Of a stretch of 64,000 bases of DNA, positions 1 through 11,200 are shown piece by piece. Each line of letters opens with the position of its first letter. Position 1 is the stretch's first letter. Both the position numbers and the translations under genes were made by a program. The DNA is from Sipunculus nudus (lineage: Eukaryota; Annelida; Sipuncula; Golfingiida; Sipunculidae): contig CM049309.1 of assembly GCA_026874595.1 (NCBI GenBank), forward strand, positions 95,378,723 to 95,442,722, in the 5' to 3' direction. The notes under the pieces are model-generated. The model saw nothing but the letters and a program-made list of their open reading frames with translations. It made no database searches and was not told the origin of the DNA.

Positions 1-3000
1 TGAAAAAAAGGTCAGTGACTGCTGTTAGTGACTAGCTGGGCTAATTAGTTTACCTGAGCACCACAAAACCCTTCTCCCAAGGATCTTGTTTCACACTATG
101 ATGAAAAAAAGGTCAGTGACTGCTGTAAGTGACTAGCTGGGCTAATTAGTTTACCAGAGCACCACAAAACCCTTCCACCAAGGATCTGGTTTCACACTAT
201 GATGAAAAAAGGTCAGTGACTGCTGTAAGTGACTAGCTGGGCTAATTAGTTTAAATGAGCACCACAAAACCCTTCCACCAAGAATATGGTTTCACACTAT
301 GATGAAAAAAGGTCAATGACTGCTGTAAGTGACTAGCTGGGCTAATTAGTTTACCAGAGCACCACAAAACCCTTCCACCAAGAATATGGTTTCACACTAT
401 GATGAAAAAAGGTCAGTGACTGCTGTAAGTGACTAACTGGGCTAATTAGTTTACCAGAGCACAACAAAACACTTCCACCAAGAATCTGGTTTCACACTAT
501 GATGAAAAAAGGTCACTGACTGCTGTAAGTGACTAGCTGGGCTAATTAGTTTACCTGAGCACCACAAAACCCTTCCACCAAGGATCTGGTTTCACACTAT
601 GATGAAAAAAGGTCAGTGACTGCTGTAAGTGACTAGCTGGGCTAATTAGTTTACCTGAGCACCACAAATCCCTTCCACCAAGGATCTGGTTTCACACTAT
701 GATGAAAAAAGGTCAGTGACTGCTGTAAGTGACAAGCTGGGCTAATTTGTTTACCTGAGCACCACAAAACCCTTCCACCAAGGATCTGGTTTCACACTAT
801 GATCAAAAAAGGTCAGTGACTGCTGTAAGTGACTAGCTGGGCTAATTAGTTTACCAGAGCACCACAAAACCCTTCCACCAAGGATCTGGTTTCACACCAT
901 GATGAAAAAAGTCAATGACTGCTGTAAGTGACTAGCTGGGCTAATTAGTTTACCGGAGCACCACAAAACCCTTCCACCAAGGATCTGGTTTCACACTATG
1001 ATGAAAAAAGATCAGTGACTGCTGTAAGTGACAAGCTGGGCTAATTAGTTTACCTGAGCACCACAAAACCCTTCCACCAAGGATCTGGTTTCACACTATG
1101 ATGAAAAAAGGTCAGTGACTGCTGTAAGTGACTAGCTGGGCTAATTAGTTTACCTGAGCACCACAAAACCCTTCCACCAAGGATCTGGTTTCGCACTATG
1201 ATAAAAAAAGGTCAGTGACTGCTGTAAGTGACTAGCTGGGCTAATTAGTTTACCTGAGCACCACAAAACCCTTCCACCAAGGATCTGGTTTCACACTATG
1301 ATGAAAAAAGTCAATGACTGCTGTAAGTGACTAGCTGGGCTAATTAGTTTACCTGAGCACCACAAAACCCTTCCAGCAAGAATATGGTTTCGCACTATGA
1401 TGAAAAAAAGGTCAGTGACTGCTGTAAGTGACAAGCTGGGCTAATTAGTTTACCAGAGCACCACAAAACCCTTCCACCAAAAATCTGGTTTCACACTATG
1501 ATGAAAAAAGTCAATGACTGCTGTAAGTGACTAGCGGGGCTAATTAATTTACCTGAGAACCACAAAACCCTTCCACCTAGGATCTGGTTTCACACTATGA
1601 TGAAAAAAGGTCAGTGACTGCTGTAAGTGACAAGCTGGGCTAATTAGTTTACCTGAGCACCACAAAACCCTTCCACCAAGGATCTGGTTTCACACTATGA
1701 TGAAAAAAGGTCAGTGACTGCTGTAAGTGACTAGCTGGGCTAATTAGTTTACTAGATTACCACAAAACCCTTCCACCAAGGATCTGGTTTCACACTGATG
1801 AAAAAAGTCAATGACTGCTGTAAGTGACAAGCTGGGCTAATTAGTTTACCTGAGCACCACAAAACCCTTCCACCAAGGATCTGGTTTCACACTATGATTA
1901 AAAAAGGTCAGTGGCTGCTTTAAGTGACTAGCTGGGCTAATTAGTTTACCTGAGCACCACGAAACCCTTCCACCAAGGATCTGGTTTCACACTATTATGC
2001 AAAAAGGTCAGTGACTGCTGTAAGTGACTAGCTGGGCTAATTAGTTTACCAGAGCACCACAAAACCCTTCCACCAAGGATCTGGTTTCACACTATGATGA
2101 AAAAAGGTCAGTGACTGCTGTAAGTGACAAGCTGGGCTAATTTGTTTACCTGAGCACCACAAAACCCTTCCACCAAGGATCTGGTTTCACACTATGATCA
2201 AAAAAGGTCAGTGACTGCTGTAAGTGACTAGCTGGGCTAATTAGTTTACCTGAGCACCACAAAACCCTTCCACCAAGGATCTGGTTTCACACTATGATGA
2301 AAAAAGTCAATGACTGCTGTAAGTGACTAGCTGGGCTAATTAGTTTACCGGAGCACCACAAAACCCTTCCACCAAGGATCTGGTTTCACACTATGATGAA
2401 AAAAGATCAGTGACTGCTGTAAGTGACAAGCTGGGCTAATTAGTTTACCTGAGCACCACAAAACCCTTCCACCAAGGATCTGGTTTCACACTATGATGAA
2501 AAAAGGTCAGTGACTGCTGTAAGTGACTAGCTGGGCTAATTAGTTTACCAGAGCACCACAAAACCCTTCCACCAAGGATCTGGTTTCACACTATGATGAA
2601 AAAAGTCAGTGACTGCTGTAAGTGACTAGCTGGGCTAATTAGTTTACCAGAGCACCACAAAACCCTTCCACCAAGGATCTGGTTTCACACTATGATGAAA
2701 AAAGGTCAGTGACTGCTGTAAGTGACTAGCTGGGCTAATTAGTTTACCAGAGCACCACAAAACCCTTCTACCAAGAATATGGTTTCGCACTATGATGAGA
2801 AAAGGTCAGTGACTGCTGTAATTGACTTGGTGGACCAATTAGTTTACCAGAGCACCACAGAACCCTTCCAACATGAAACTGGTTTCGCAGTATGAAGAAA
2901 AAAGTCAGTGACTCCTTAAAGTGACTAGCTGGGCTAATTAGTTTACCAGAGCACCAAAGATCCCTTCCTACAAGAATCTGGTTTGTCGGTATGCTGAAAA

Positions 3001-3519
3001 AAGTCAGTGACTGCTGTGACTGGCTCGGCTAATCAGTTTACCAGAGCACCACAGAACCATTCCACAAAGACTCTGGTTTGTCGGTATGCTGAAAAAAGGT
3101 CAGTGATTGCTGTAAGGGACTAGCTGGGATAATTAGTTTACCAGAGCACTACAGGTCCGTCCCTTGAACCAAGAATCTGGTTTGGCACTGTGATGACAAA
3201 AGGTAAGTGACTGCTGTAAATAACTTGGTGGGCCAATTAGTTGACCTGAGCACCACAGAACCCTTCCAACACGAATCTGGTTTCGCAGTATGAAGAAAAA
3301 AGTCAGTGACTGCTGTAAGTGACTAGCTGAGCTATTTAGTTTACCATAGCACCACAGGTCCCTTCCACCAAGAATCTTGTTTGGCAGTATGATGAAAAAG
3401 TCAGTGACTGCTGTTAGTCACAAGCTGGACTAATTAGTTTACCAGAGCACCACAGCACCCTTCCCGTAAAACTGGTTTCGCAGTATAATGACTGTGACTG
3501 CTGTAAGTGACTTGCTGGG
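1..3519 (+). repeat. Tandem satellite, 100-bp unit form (left array)
   Basis: A direct tandem array whose unit is almost exactly 100 bp: the GATGAAAAAA A-tract starts at 201, 301, 401, 501 and so on. Each unit runs through GTCAGTGACTGCTGTAAGTG, GCTGGGCTAATTAG, a GAGCACCACAAAACCCTTCC block and TGGTTTCACACTATGATG. Units from 1 to about 2790 are highly similar, while units from about 2790 to 3519 are clearly diverged, the usual pattern of a homogenised core and a decaying edge. Private variants recur 1395 bp apart (TACCGGAGC at 951 and 2346; GACAAGCTGG with TTTG at 731 and 2126), showing a higher-order repeat of about 14 monomers. No credible coding potential is visible. Confidence 0.97.
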
Positions 3520-3938
3520 TGCGTATGAGCGAAGGTGAGCATTAAATATTTTCCTGGACCTCCAAATGTATAATCTACGAGGAATTATATGTGTTCTAAT
3601 AGTTTTTGGACTTAAGAGAAGCGTTGTGTGAAAGCCTTGTATACCGTGGAAGGTTCTTATTGGACAGCACGTGATATTATATTTAGTGTTTCTCGAAAAA
3701 CGCAAGTTGAAAAATCCTCATCCACAAACTCATTAAATTATCGCTCATCTTTCCGCGCCCTGTAAGGTGACAGATGTTATGTCATATGTGACTTCATTGG
3801 ACTTTGACTTAACGTGACCGCAAGTTCATTCATGCAAGTTCTAATTCTAGGTCAGTTCTGTTTGTTTATGCTGCATGTGGCCGGGCCGTGCTCATAGCCT
3901 TGATTTGAAAAGACTGCTGTACGTTTCCACATAAGACG

Positions 3939-5376
3939 ATGGATAATTTGTCGGACAATTTAGGCAGTTCAGCAGAAATTATCGCTCGCTCATTTGACCT
4001 GGTCAATCATGACGATAATCTGGGTTTTGAAGATGTTACTGTATATCAAGCCTGTAACCAACAAGAGAGTGCTGAAATTCTCCTTCAGGATATACGTAGT
4101 CTTCCAAAGGAGTTGTTATTAGCAAAACTTGTCAATTATTCAGTTAATAATATTGAATGGCTGGAGTCGCTAAGAAACAGTTTGTTTAGCAGCGCAACTG
4201 AAATTGAAGGTTTTCCGTCAGGAACCTTGATCAAGAGACATCAACCACGTACCCCCTGGATGATCCTCTTATTTTAAAGTTAGCCAAAGACTGTTATATC
4301 TTGGACAGTTTCATCGAAAATGGAGAAACTGAAGATTTAAAGGAGATTTTCAGTCAGAAACCAGGTTACAGGCAGGGTTCGGTTTCTTGCACACCGCAAC
4401 GTCGTTCGACTGTTGACACTGATTCTACTTCTCAACCATTAGTTCCGACTGGGTGTACTGACTGTGCTCATGATAGTGAGTTCGCTTGCATAGGAAGCAA
4501 AAACCATATGCTGTTGTTTACAAACCCGCTGTCTGAACTCCGAATTTTAATAGAAGAGTTGAGAGGTACAGTCGTCAGCAGTGAGGCGATGTTTAGAAAG
4601 TAGTGTTGCATTTTTCAAACAGGAAATAGAGTTAAAGTCTACAGAGTTGTCAAATTTACAGAACAGAAGCAGATCAGAGTTAGAGTCTATCCGGACGGAA
4701 TTAGCTGGTGTGGAAGAGCACTCAAAAGAGAAAGTTGATAGATTAGAGAATGAGCTGGCTCTTGTTCATGAGAAGGTCAAAGATCTAGAATTTAAATTGT
4801 TATCAGCTGATGCGGAATGTGACCGGTTAAGGAGGAAAGTGAAAGACCTAGAAGATGAAACTAGCAATCTTAAAGCCGACGAGAGAAGGATCAAGAATTC
4901 AGAGAAAGATCGGGATAGTGAGATTAAACATGTACAATATAAAGTTCTAATTCACTAACATATATCCGAGGGAAACTGACAGATATCCAATCAAGTCCCA
5001 ACAAAACAAAAAACAATTCCTTGCAAATGTTGTTTTGTCTCATGTACATACATCTCCGAGAATACATGGTTTCGTTCGTACAGGTAAATTTTACCTGGGT
5101 AATATTAGACAAAACACATCGTATCGTGATATTGAACGTTATGTGTGCAGTCGAGGCGTACAGTTAAAACAACTTCAAATGCTGACTAACACAAATCGTG
5201 GAAGAATCGGGGCATTTGTTGAGGTGCATTCGTCCGTTCCAGTGGTAACAAGAGTGCAGTTCTGGCCTGGGGATGTGTATATTCGCAGATGGTTGCCCAG
5301 GAATGATAAAGGGGTACAAGGGACACGAGTGTTTGTTTCAAGGACAAGAACTGGCTCCTATGGTACCTTTACTTAA
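3939..5376 (+). pseudogene. LINE ORF1 remnant (coiled-coil nucleic-acid-binding protein)
   Basis: Four overlapping or adjacent open pieces in three frames (3939-4277, 4301-4603, 4581-4958, 5035-5376) read as one former protein. The first ends by frameshift just where the sense would continue as DDPLILKLAKDCY. The third is a strongly heptad-like, Lys/Glu-rich coiled coil, as expected of the trimerising segment of LINE ORF1 proteins. The last contains FYLGNI near its start and a FWPGDVYIRRW stretch, resembling the C-terminal RNA-binding part of many invertebrate LINE ORF1 proteins. In a live element it would coat the element RNA. The breaks rule out a functional product here. ORF1 families evolve fast, so the link rests on architecture, position and these weak motifs. 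Confidence 0.7.
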
Positions 5377-5447
5377 CGAACTGAGCCAACAATACATATT
5401 CTGTTTTTTTTCTCCTGTTTTCGGCCGTTTAAATTACTTCTTTTCTA

Positions 5448-6180
5448 ATGAATATGAAAATTCTCAACATTTCTTGTTTTAACGTGAGAGGCATAATGCC
5501 TTCTGCATTTTATGTCAGTAATTTACTTGAAGATAACAACATCGATATACTTGGTATATCTGAACACTGGCTGTTTGAGGATAATATGTATTTTTTAGGG
5601 TCTCTTCACGAGGATTGTATGTATTACGGTATATCTGATGCTAGTCTTGATCCGTATTGCTCACACCGGAGAGGTAAAGGAGGGGTCGCCTCCTGTGGCG
5701 CAAAAGTTTTGGGGCTGCTGTCAAGCCAATTGTTCGTGATGATCTCGGTGATCTTATTGTTGGTTTGTCACTAACTTTGAAATGCAATACTACATTATAT
5801 CTCTTCAATGCCTATTTACCATGCTCTTCAAGTGATGTTTCCAGCTTTTCTGAACATTTTGATATATTTTTTAATCTTTTTTATGAATAGAGTTCGTCTG
5901 GTACGGTCTTAATGATGGGGGACTTCAATGCTGAAGTCAAGGGCAAATACAATGCGCGCGAGAGTATCCAGACTCCGTTATATGGCTCCTATGTTGAAGA
6001 TTGTTCATGGTGTTATATTTTTTTCAGAACTGCCAATACACGGCCCACGGTGTTCTTATTTGTCTGGATCAAATAAGTCATTAATTGATCATGTACTATT
6101 GCCCACAGAGAAGTTAGATTTTGTACATCTTAGATGATCACGAACTAAATACGTCTGATCATTTACCACTCATTTTTTTT
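5448..6180 (+). pseudogene. LINE ORF2, endonuclease domain remnant
   Basis: The open frame beginning at 5448 reads ISCFNVRGIMPSAFYVSNLL then NIDILGISEHWL, the N-terminal signature of the exonuclease-endonuclease-phosphatase fold (Asn and Glu catalytic motifs) used by LINEs to nick target DNA. GKGGVA follows. A frameshift near 5690-5700 then moves the frame, after which LMMGDFNAE (about 5910) gives the third motif. DHVLLP (about 6090) and SDHLPL (about 6158) give the terminal SDH motif. All core motifs are therefore present but distributed over different frames, with in-frame stops between. It is recognisable as an endonuclease but cannot encode one. Confidence 0.82.
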
Positions 6181-8226
6181 AGATTGATTTTTCTCCAATT
6201 CATTATGGAAAACCAAATTATACAAGGGTTAATTTCCACTGGGAGAGATTTAATAAAGCAAGTTTAAGTCATTTGTACTGTTTTCCCTTGGAGGAAAGGC
6301 TAAGCAGAATTCAAGTGCCTGACAGTAGATCAGCTACGATTGCTGCATTAAGTGGCTATTATGATTATCTCGTAACAGCAATTCTGAAAACCTCGATGTT
6401 AAATATTCCTCAGCGCAGGTTTAATAAACACCTGAAGCCAAATTGGCACTCAGAACTTAAACCATGGCATGATATCATGTTAACAAAACGCAGACTGTGG
6501 ATTGCAGATGGTCGTCCAATGGGGTTGTGCACATAATTCATATGTAGAATCTAAAAAGGCAAAGCGTGCTTTCAGGTGTCAAATGAGACAATATCACGAA
6601 AACAATGAACGAGTATTCTTTGAACAACTTGACTCTGATTCAGAAGTTGATATTTACAGATTCTGGCACAAAGTTGAAAACCGACGTAAACGTCGTAACT
6701 GCATACAGGCAGAGACGCTTTTCTCTGATTCTGCTGTTGTTAGAGATCCCAAGGCAATCGCGGACGGTTGGGCAAGTTATTTTGAAGCTTTGTTTGATCC
6801 TCTGGAATGTCCATATTTCGATGCTAATCATAAAGCTGACACAGAGGAACGGCTCAGCGATTACATAAAAATGTCTCATAAAAATTTTTGTTTTATATTG
6901 GACAATCCAATCACACTTTCGGAAATTTATAAAGAAATCATTTAGTTAGGCAAGGGAAAAGCACCCAGAATAGATAACATCAGTAATGAACATCTAATCT
7001 ATGGCGGGCCCTTGCTGACACAGCACATTACTAATCTGTTCAATTAATATTGTCTGCTGGAATGATTCCTGGTCAGATGAAAAGGGGAATGGTAATTACC
7101 ATACCAAAAAGTGGAAATCGTCCAGGTTCTGATCCAAACAATTATAGAGGGATCACTCTTCTTTCCAGTTTTTATAAACTTCTCGAAAAAGTTATTCTAG
7201 GTAGGATTACAAAAAAAAACTGTCGGTCACTGGCAAGCTATTTCCGGATCCGTTACAATGTGCTTACCAGAAAAACAGTTCATCCATTCATGCATCCTTA
7301 ATAGTTCAGGAGAAAATTTCCCATAATGTTGATGGTGGTTCTCGCTTTTTTATGCTTTATGGACAGTCGAATGGCATTTGACGTGGTGTGGCACGCTGGT
7401 TTGTTTACAAGGTTATATGAATTTGGTATTTCTGGTGCTCTTTGGCGATTATTAAATGATGCGTATTGTGACATGTACAGCGCTGTTTTATTTGAAGGTT
7501 ACATAAGTCACTGGTTTCCTGTTAAACAATCGGTCCGTCAAGGTGGCGTGTTATCTCCTTCATTTTCCTAATATTCATTGATCCACTGCACAGAGATCTG
7601 CGTAATTCTAAATTAGGGACCCACTTGGGAACCATATACACTGGATTTCCTGTGCAAGCTGATGATATTTGCTTATTGTCACCATCTCGAGCAGGATTGC
7701 AAAAAATGATTGATTTGAGTTGGGACCTCAGCTGTGCATGGAGATTTAATTTTAACCCATTGAAAACAGTTGTAGTTGTTTTTGGTGAAAATGACCGGAC
7801 TCACATAAAAAATGTTAAGCTTAGTAGTTTTAGGCTGGGTTATCACGAACTTGAAGAGAAGCGCGAAGTTAAACATTTAGGTATTTATTACATGGAGGCC
7901 AAAAAATTAATGGACGAATTGAAGAAGCGTGCAGGGGTGGCAGAGGTTCTTTTTTAGGACTTCTAGGAGTGGGTGTCCGGCCAAAGGGCCTAAATCCCTA
8001 AACTGGCTCTCGTCTTTATAAATCTATTGTTTGTAAGGCATTGTACGGTTGTGAATTATGGAATAGATTGACTGTCTCTGAACTTGCTAGTCTTGAGAGA
8101 ATGCAGAGATTCTGTGTTAAAATTATGCAAGGTATCTTCATCGGCAAACCAGATCGGATATGGATTTGTCTATGTTGGGAATTCCTCGTGTTTGTGCATT
8201 TATCAAAAAGGCTAAATTGACTTTGC
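6181..8226 (+). pseudogene. LINE ORF2, linker and reverse transcriptase remnant
   Basis: After a linker (open pieces 6273-6536 and 6502-6945), RT motifs appear in order: IPKSGNRPGSDPNNYRGITL (about 7098), a MAFDVVWH stretch matching the first catalytic Asp motif (about 7370), SVRQGGVLSP (about 7530), ADDICLLSPS with the catalytic Asp pair (about 7660) and KHLGIYY (about 7872). A typical LINE C-terminal stretch follows, LERMQRFCVKIMQG (about 8092), then SDMDLSMLGIPRVC and KAKLTLLRKKVSDG. The last residues overlap the first satellite bases, so the ORF ends without its own stop. Several frameshifts and stops make it non-functional. Confidence 0.85.
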
Positions 8227-8230
8227 TAAG

Positions 8231-11200
8231 GAAAAAAGTCAGTGATGGCTCTATGCGACTAGCTGGGCTAGTTAGTCTACCAGAGCACCAAAGCAACCTT
8301 CCACCAAGAATCTGTATGTGACTACCTTGGCTAGTTAGTTTACCAGAGCACCAAAGCAACCTTCCACCAAGAATCTGTATGTAACTAGCTGGGCTAGTTA
8401 GTTTACCAGAGCACCAAAGCAACCTTCCACCAAGAATCTGTATGTGACTAGCTGGGCTAGTTGGTTTACCAGAGCACCACAGCACCCTTCTACCAAGAAT
8501 CTGGTTTCGCAGTATGATGAAATAAGTCAGTGACTGTTGTAAGTGACTAGCTGGGCTAATTAGTTTACCACAGCACCCTTCTACCAAGAATCTGATTTCG
8601 CAGTACGTTGAAAAAAGTCAGTGACTGCCGTATGTGACTAGCTGGGCTAGTAAGTTTCCAGGCGCACAGCACCCTTCCTCCAAGAATCTGTATGTGACAA
8701 CTGGGCTAGTTAGTTCACCAGAGCACCGAAGCAACCTTCCACCAAATATCTGTATGTGACTAACCGGGCTAGTTAGTTTACCAGAGCAACACAGAAACCT
8801 TCAACCAATAATCTGGTTTGGCAGTATGATGAAAAAAATTCAGTGACTGCTGTAAGTGATAAGCTGGACTAATTAGTTTACCGGAGCACCACAGATCCCT
8901 TCCACCAAGAATCTGAATATGACTAACTGGGCTAGTTAGTTTACCAGAGCACCACAGCACACTTCCCCCAAGAATCTGGTTTCCGCAGTATGATGAAAAA
9001 AGTCAGTGACTGCTGTATGTGACTAGCTGGGCTAGTAAGTTTGCTAGACCACCACGCAACCTTCCAACAAGAATCCATATATGACTTGCTGGGCTAGTTA
9101 GTTTACCAGAGCACCCCAGCACCCTTCTACCACGAATCTGGTTTCGCAGTATGATGAAAAAAGTTAGTTTACCAGAGCACCACAGAACCCTTCCACCAAG
9201 AATCTGTATTTGCCCAGCTCGGCTATTTAGTTTACCTGAGAAACACAACACTCACCAAGAATCTGTATGTGAGTAGCTGGACTAGATAGTTTACTTGAGT
9301 ACCAAAGATCCCTTCCACCAAGAATCTTGTTTCGCAGTATGATGAAATAAGTCAGTCACAGCTGTAAGTGACTAGCTGGGCTAAATAATTTACCACAGCA
9401 CCCTTCCACGAAGAATCTGGTTCTGCGGTAAGAATAAAATCGTCAGTGACTGCTGTATGTGACTAGCTGGGCTAGTAAGTTTCCCAGAGCACTAAAGCAC
9501 CCTTCCACCAAGAATCTGTATATGATTTGCTGGGCTAGTTAGTTTACCGGAGCACCACACAATTCTTCCACCAAGAATCTAGTTTCTTAGTATGATAAAA
9601 AAAAAGTTAGTGATTGCTGTAAGTGGCTAACTGGGCTAGTTAGTTTACCAGAGCACCACAGCACCCTTCCACCAAGAATCTGTATGTGACTAGCTTGGCT
9701 AGTTAGTCTACCAGAGCACCAAAGCAACCTTCCACCAAGAATCTGTATGTGACTAGCTGGGCTAGTTAGTTTACTAGAGCACCACAGAACCTTGCCACCA
9801 TGAATATGGTTTCGCAGTATGAAGAAAAAAAGTCAGTGATGGCTGTATGCGACTAGCTGGGCTAGTTAGTCTACCAGAGCACCAACGCAACCTTCCACCA
9901 AGAATCTGTATGTGACTAGCTGGACTAGATAGTTTACCAGAGCACTAAAGCAACCTTCCACCAAGAATCTGTATGTGACTAGCTGGGCTAGTTAGTTTAC
10001 CAGAGCATCAAAGCAACCTTCCACCAAGAATCTGTAAAAGACTAGCTGGGCTAGTTAGTTTACTAGTTCACCACAGAACCTTTCCACCATGAATATGGTT
10101 TCGCAGTATGAAGAAAACAAGTAAGTGATGGCTGTATGCGACTAGCTGGGCTAGTTAGTCTACCAGAGCACCAAAGCAACCTTCCACCAAGAATCTGTAT
10201 GTGACTACCTGGGCTAGTTAGTTTACCAAAGCACCAAAGCAACCTTCCACCAAGAATCTGTATGTGACTAGCTGGGCTAGTTAGTTTACTAGAGTACCAG
10301 AGAAACTTTCCACCATGAATATGGTTTCGCAGTATGAAGAAAAAAAGTCAGTGATGGCTGTATGCGACTAGCTGGGCTAGTTAGTTAACCAGAGCACCAC
10401 AGCAACCTTCCACCAAGAATCTGTATGTGACTAGCTGGGCTAGTTAGTTTAACAGAGCACCAAAGCAACCTTCCACCAAGAATCTGTATGTGACTAGCTG
10501 GGCTAGTTAGTTTAACAGAGCACCAAAGCAACCTTCCACCAAGAATCTGTATGTGACTAGCTGGGCTAGTTAGTTTACCAGAGCACCAAAGCAACATTCA
10601 ACCAAGAATCTGTATTTGACTAACTGGGCTAGTTAGTTTACCAGAGCACCAAAGCAACCTTCCACCAAGATTCTGTATGTGACTCGCTGGGCTAGTTAGT
10701 TTACTAAAGCAAAACAGAACCTTTCAACCATGAATATGGTTTCGCAATATGAAGAAAAAAGTCAGTGATGGCTGTGTGCGAATAGCTGGGCTAGTTAGTT
10801 TACCAGGGCAGCACAGCACCCTTCCACCAAGAATCTGTATGTGAATAGCTGGGCTAGTTATTTTACCAGAGCACCAAAGCAACCTTTCACCAAGAATCTG
10901 TATGTGAATAGCTGGGCTAGTTAGTTTACCAGAGCACCAAAGCAACCTTCCACCAAGAATCTGTATATGACTTGCTGGGCTAGTTAGTTTACCAGAGCAC
11001 CACAGCACACTTCCCCCAAGAATCTGGTTTCGCAGTATGATGAAAAAAGTCAGTGACTGCTGTATGTGACTATCTGGGCTAGTAAGTTTGCTAGACCACC
11101 ACAGCACCCTCCCAACAAGAATCCGTATATGACTTGCCGAGCTAGTTAGTTTACCAGAGCACCCCAGCACCCTTCTACCATGAATCTGGTTTCGCAGTAT

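Larger units (their letters stand above)
3520..8230 (+). mobile_element. Decayed non-LTR retrotransposon (LINE, CR1/Jockey-like) inside the satellite
   Basis: A 4.7-kb non-satellite block that splits the satellite array. It holds, in the right order and on one strand, a 5' leader, an ORF1-like region, an apurinic-type endonuclease and a reverse transcriptase. All are broken by frameshifts and stops, so it is a dead copy. No LTRs are visible and there is no 3' UTR or A-rich tail: the coding similarity runs into satellite sequence at about 8231, so the 3' end looks truncated or fused. The two-ORF architecture and motif wording suggest the CR1/Jockey assemblage of LINEs, but clade assignment needs a phylogeny. 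Confidence 0.85.

Noticed and set aside
3439..3705. 88-codon minus-strand frame
   Set aside because: Straddles the satellite/LINE junction and matches nothing; chance frame.
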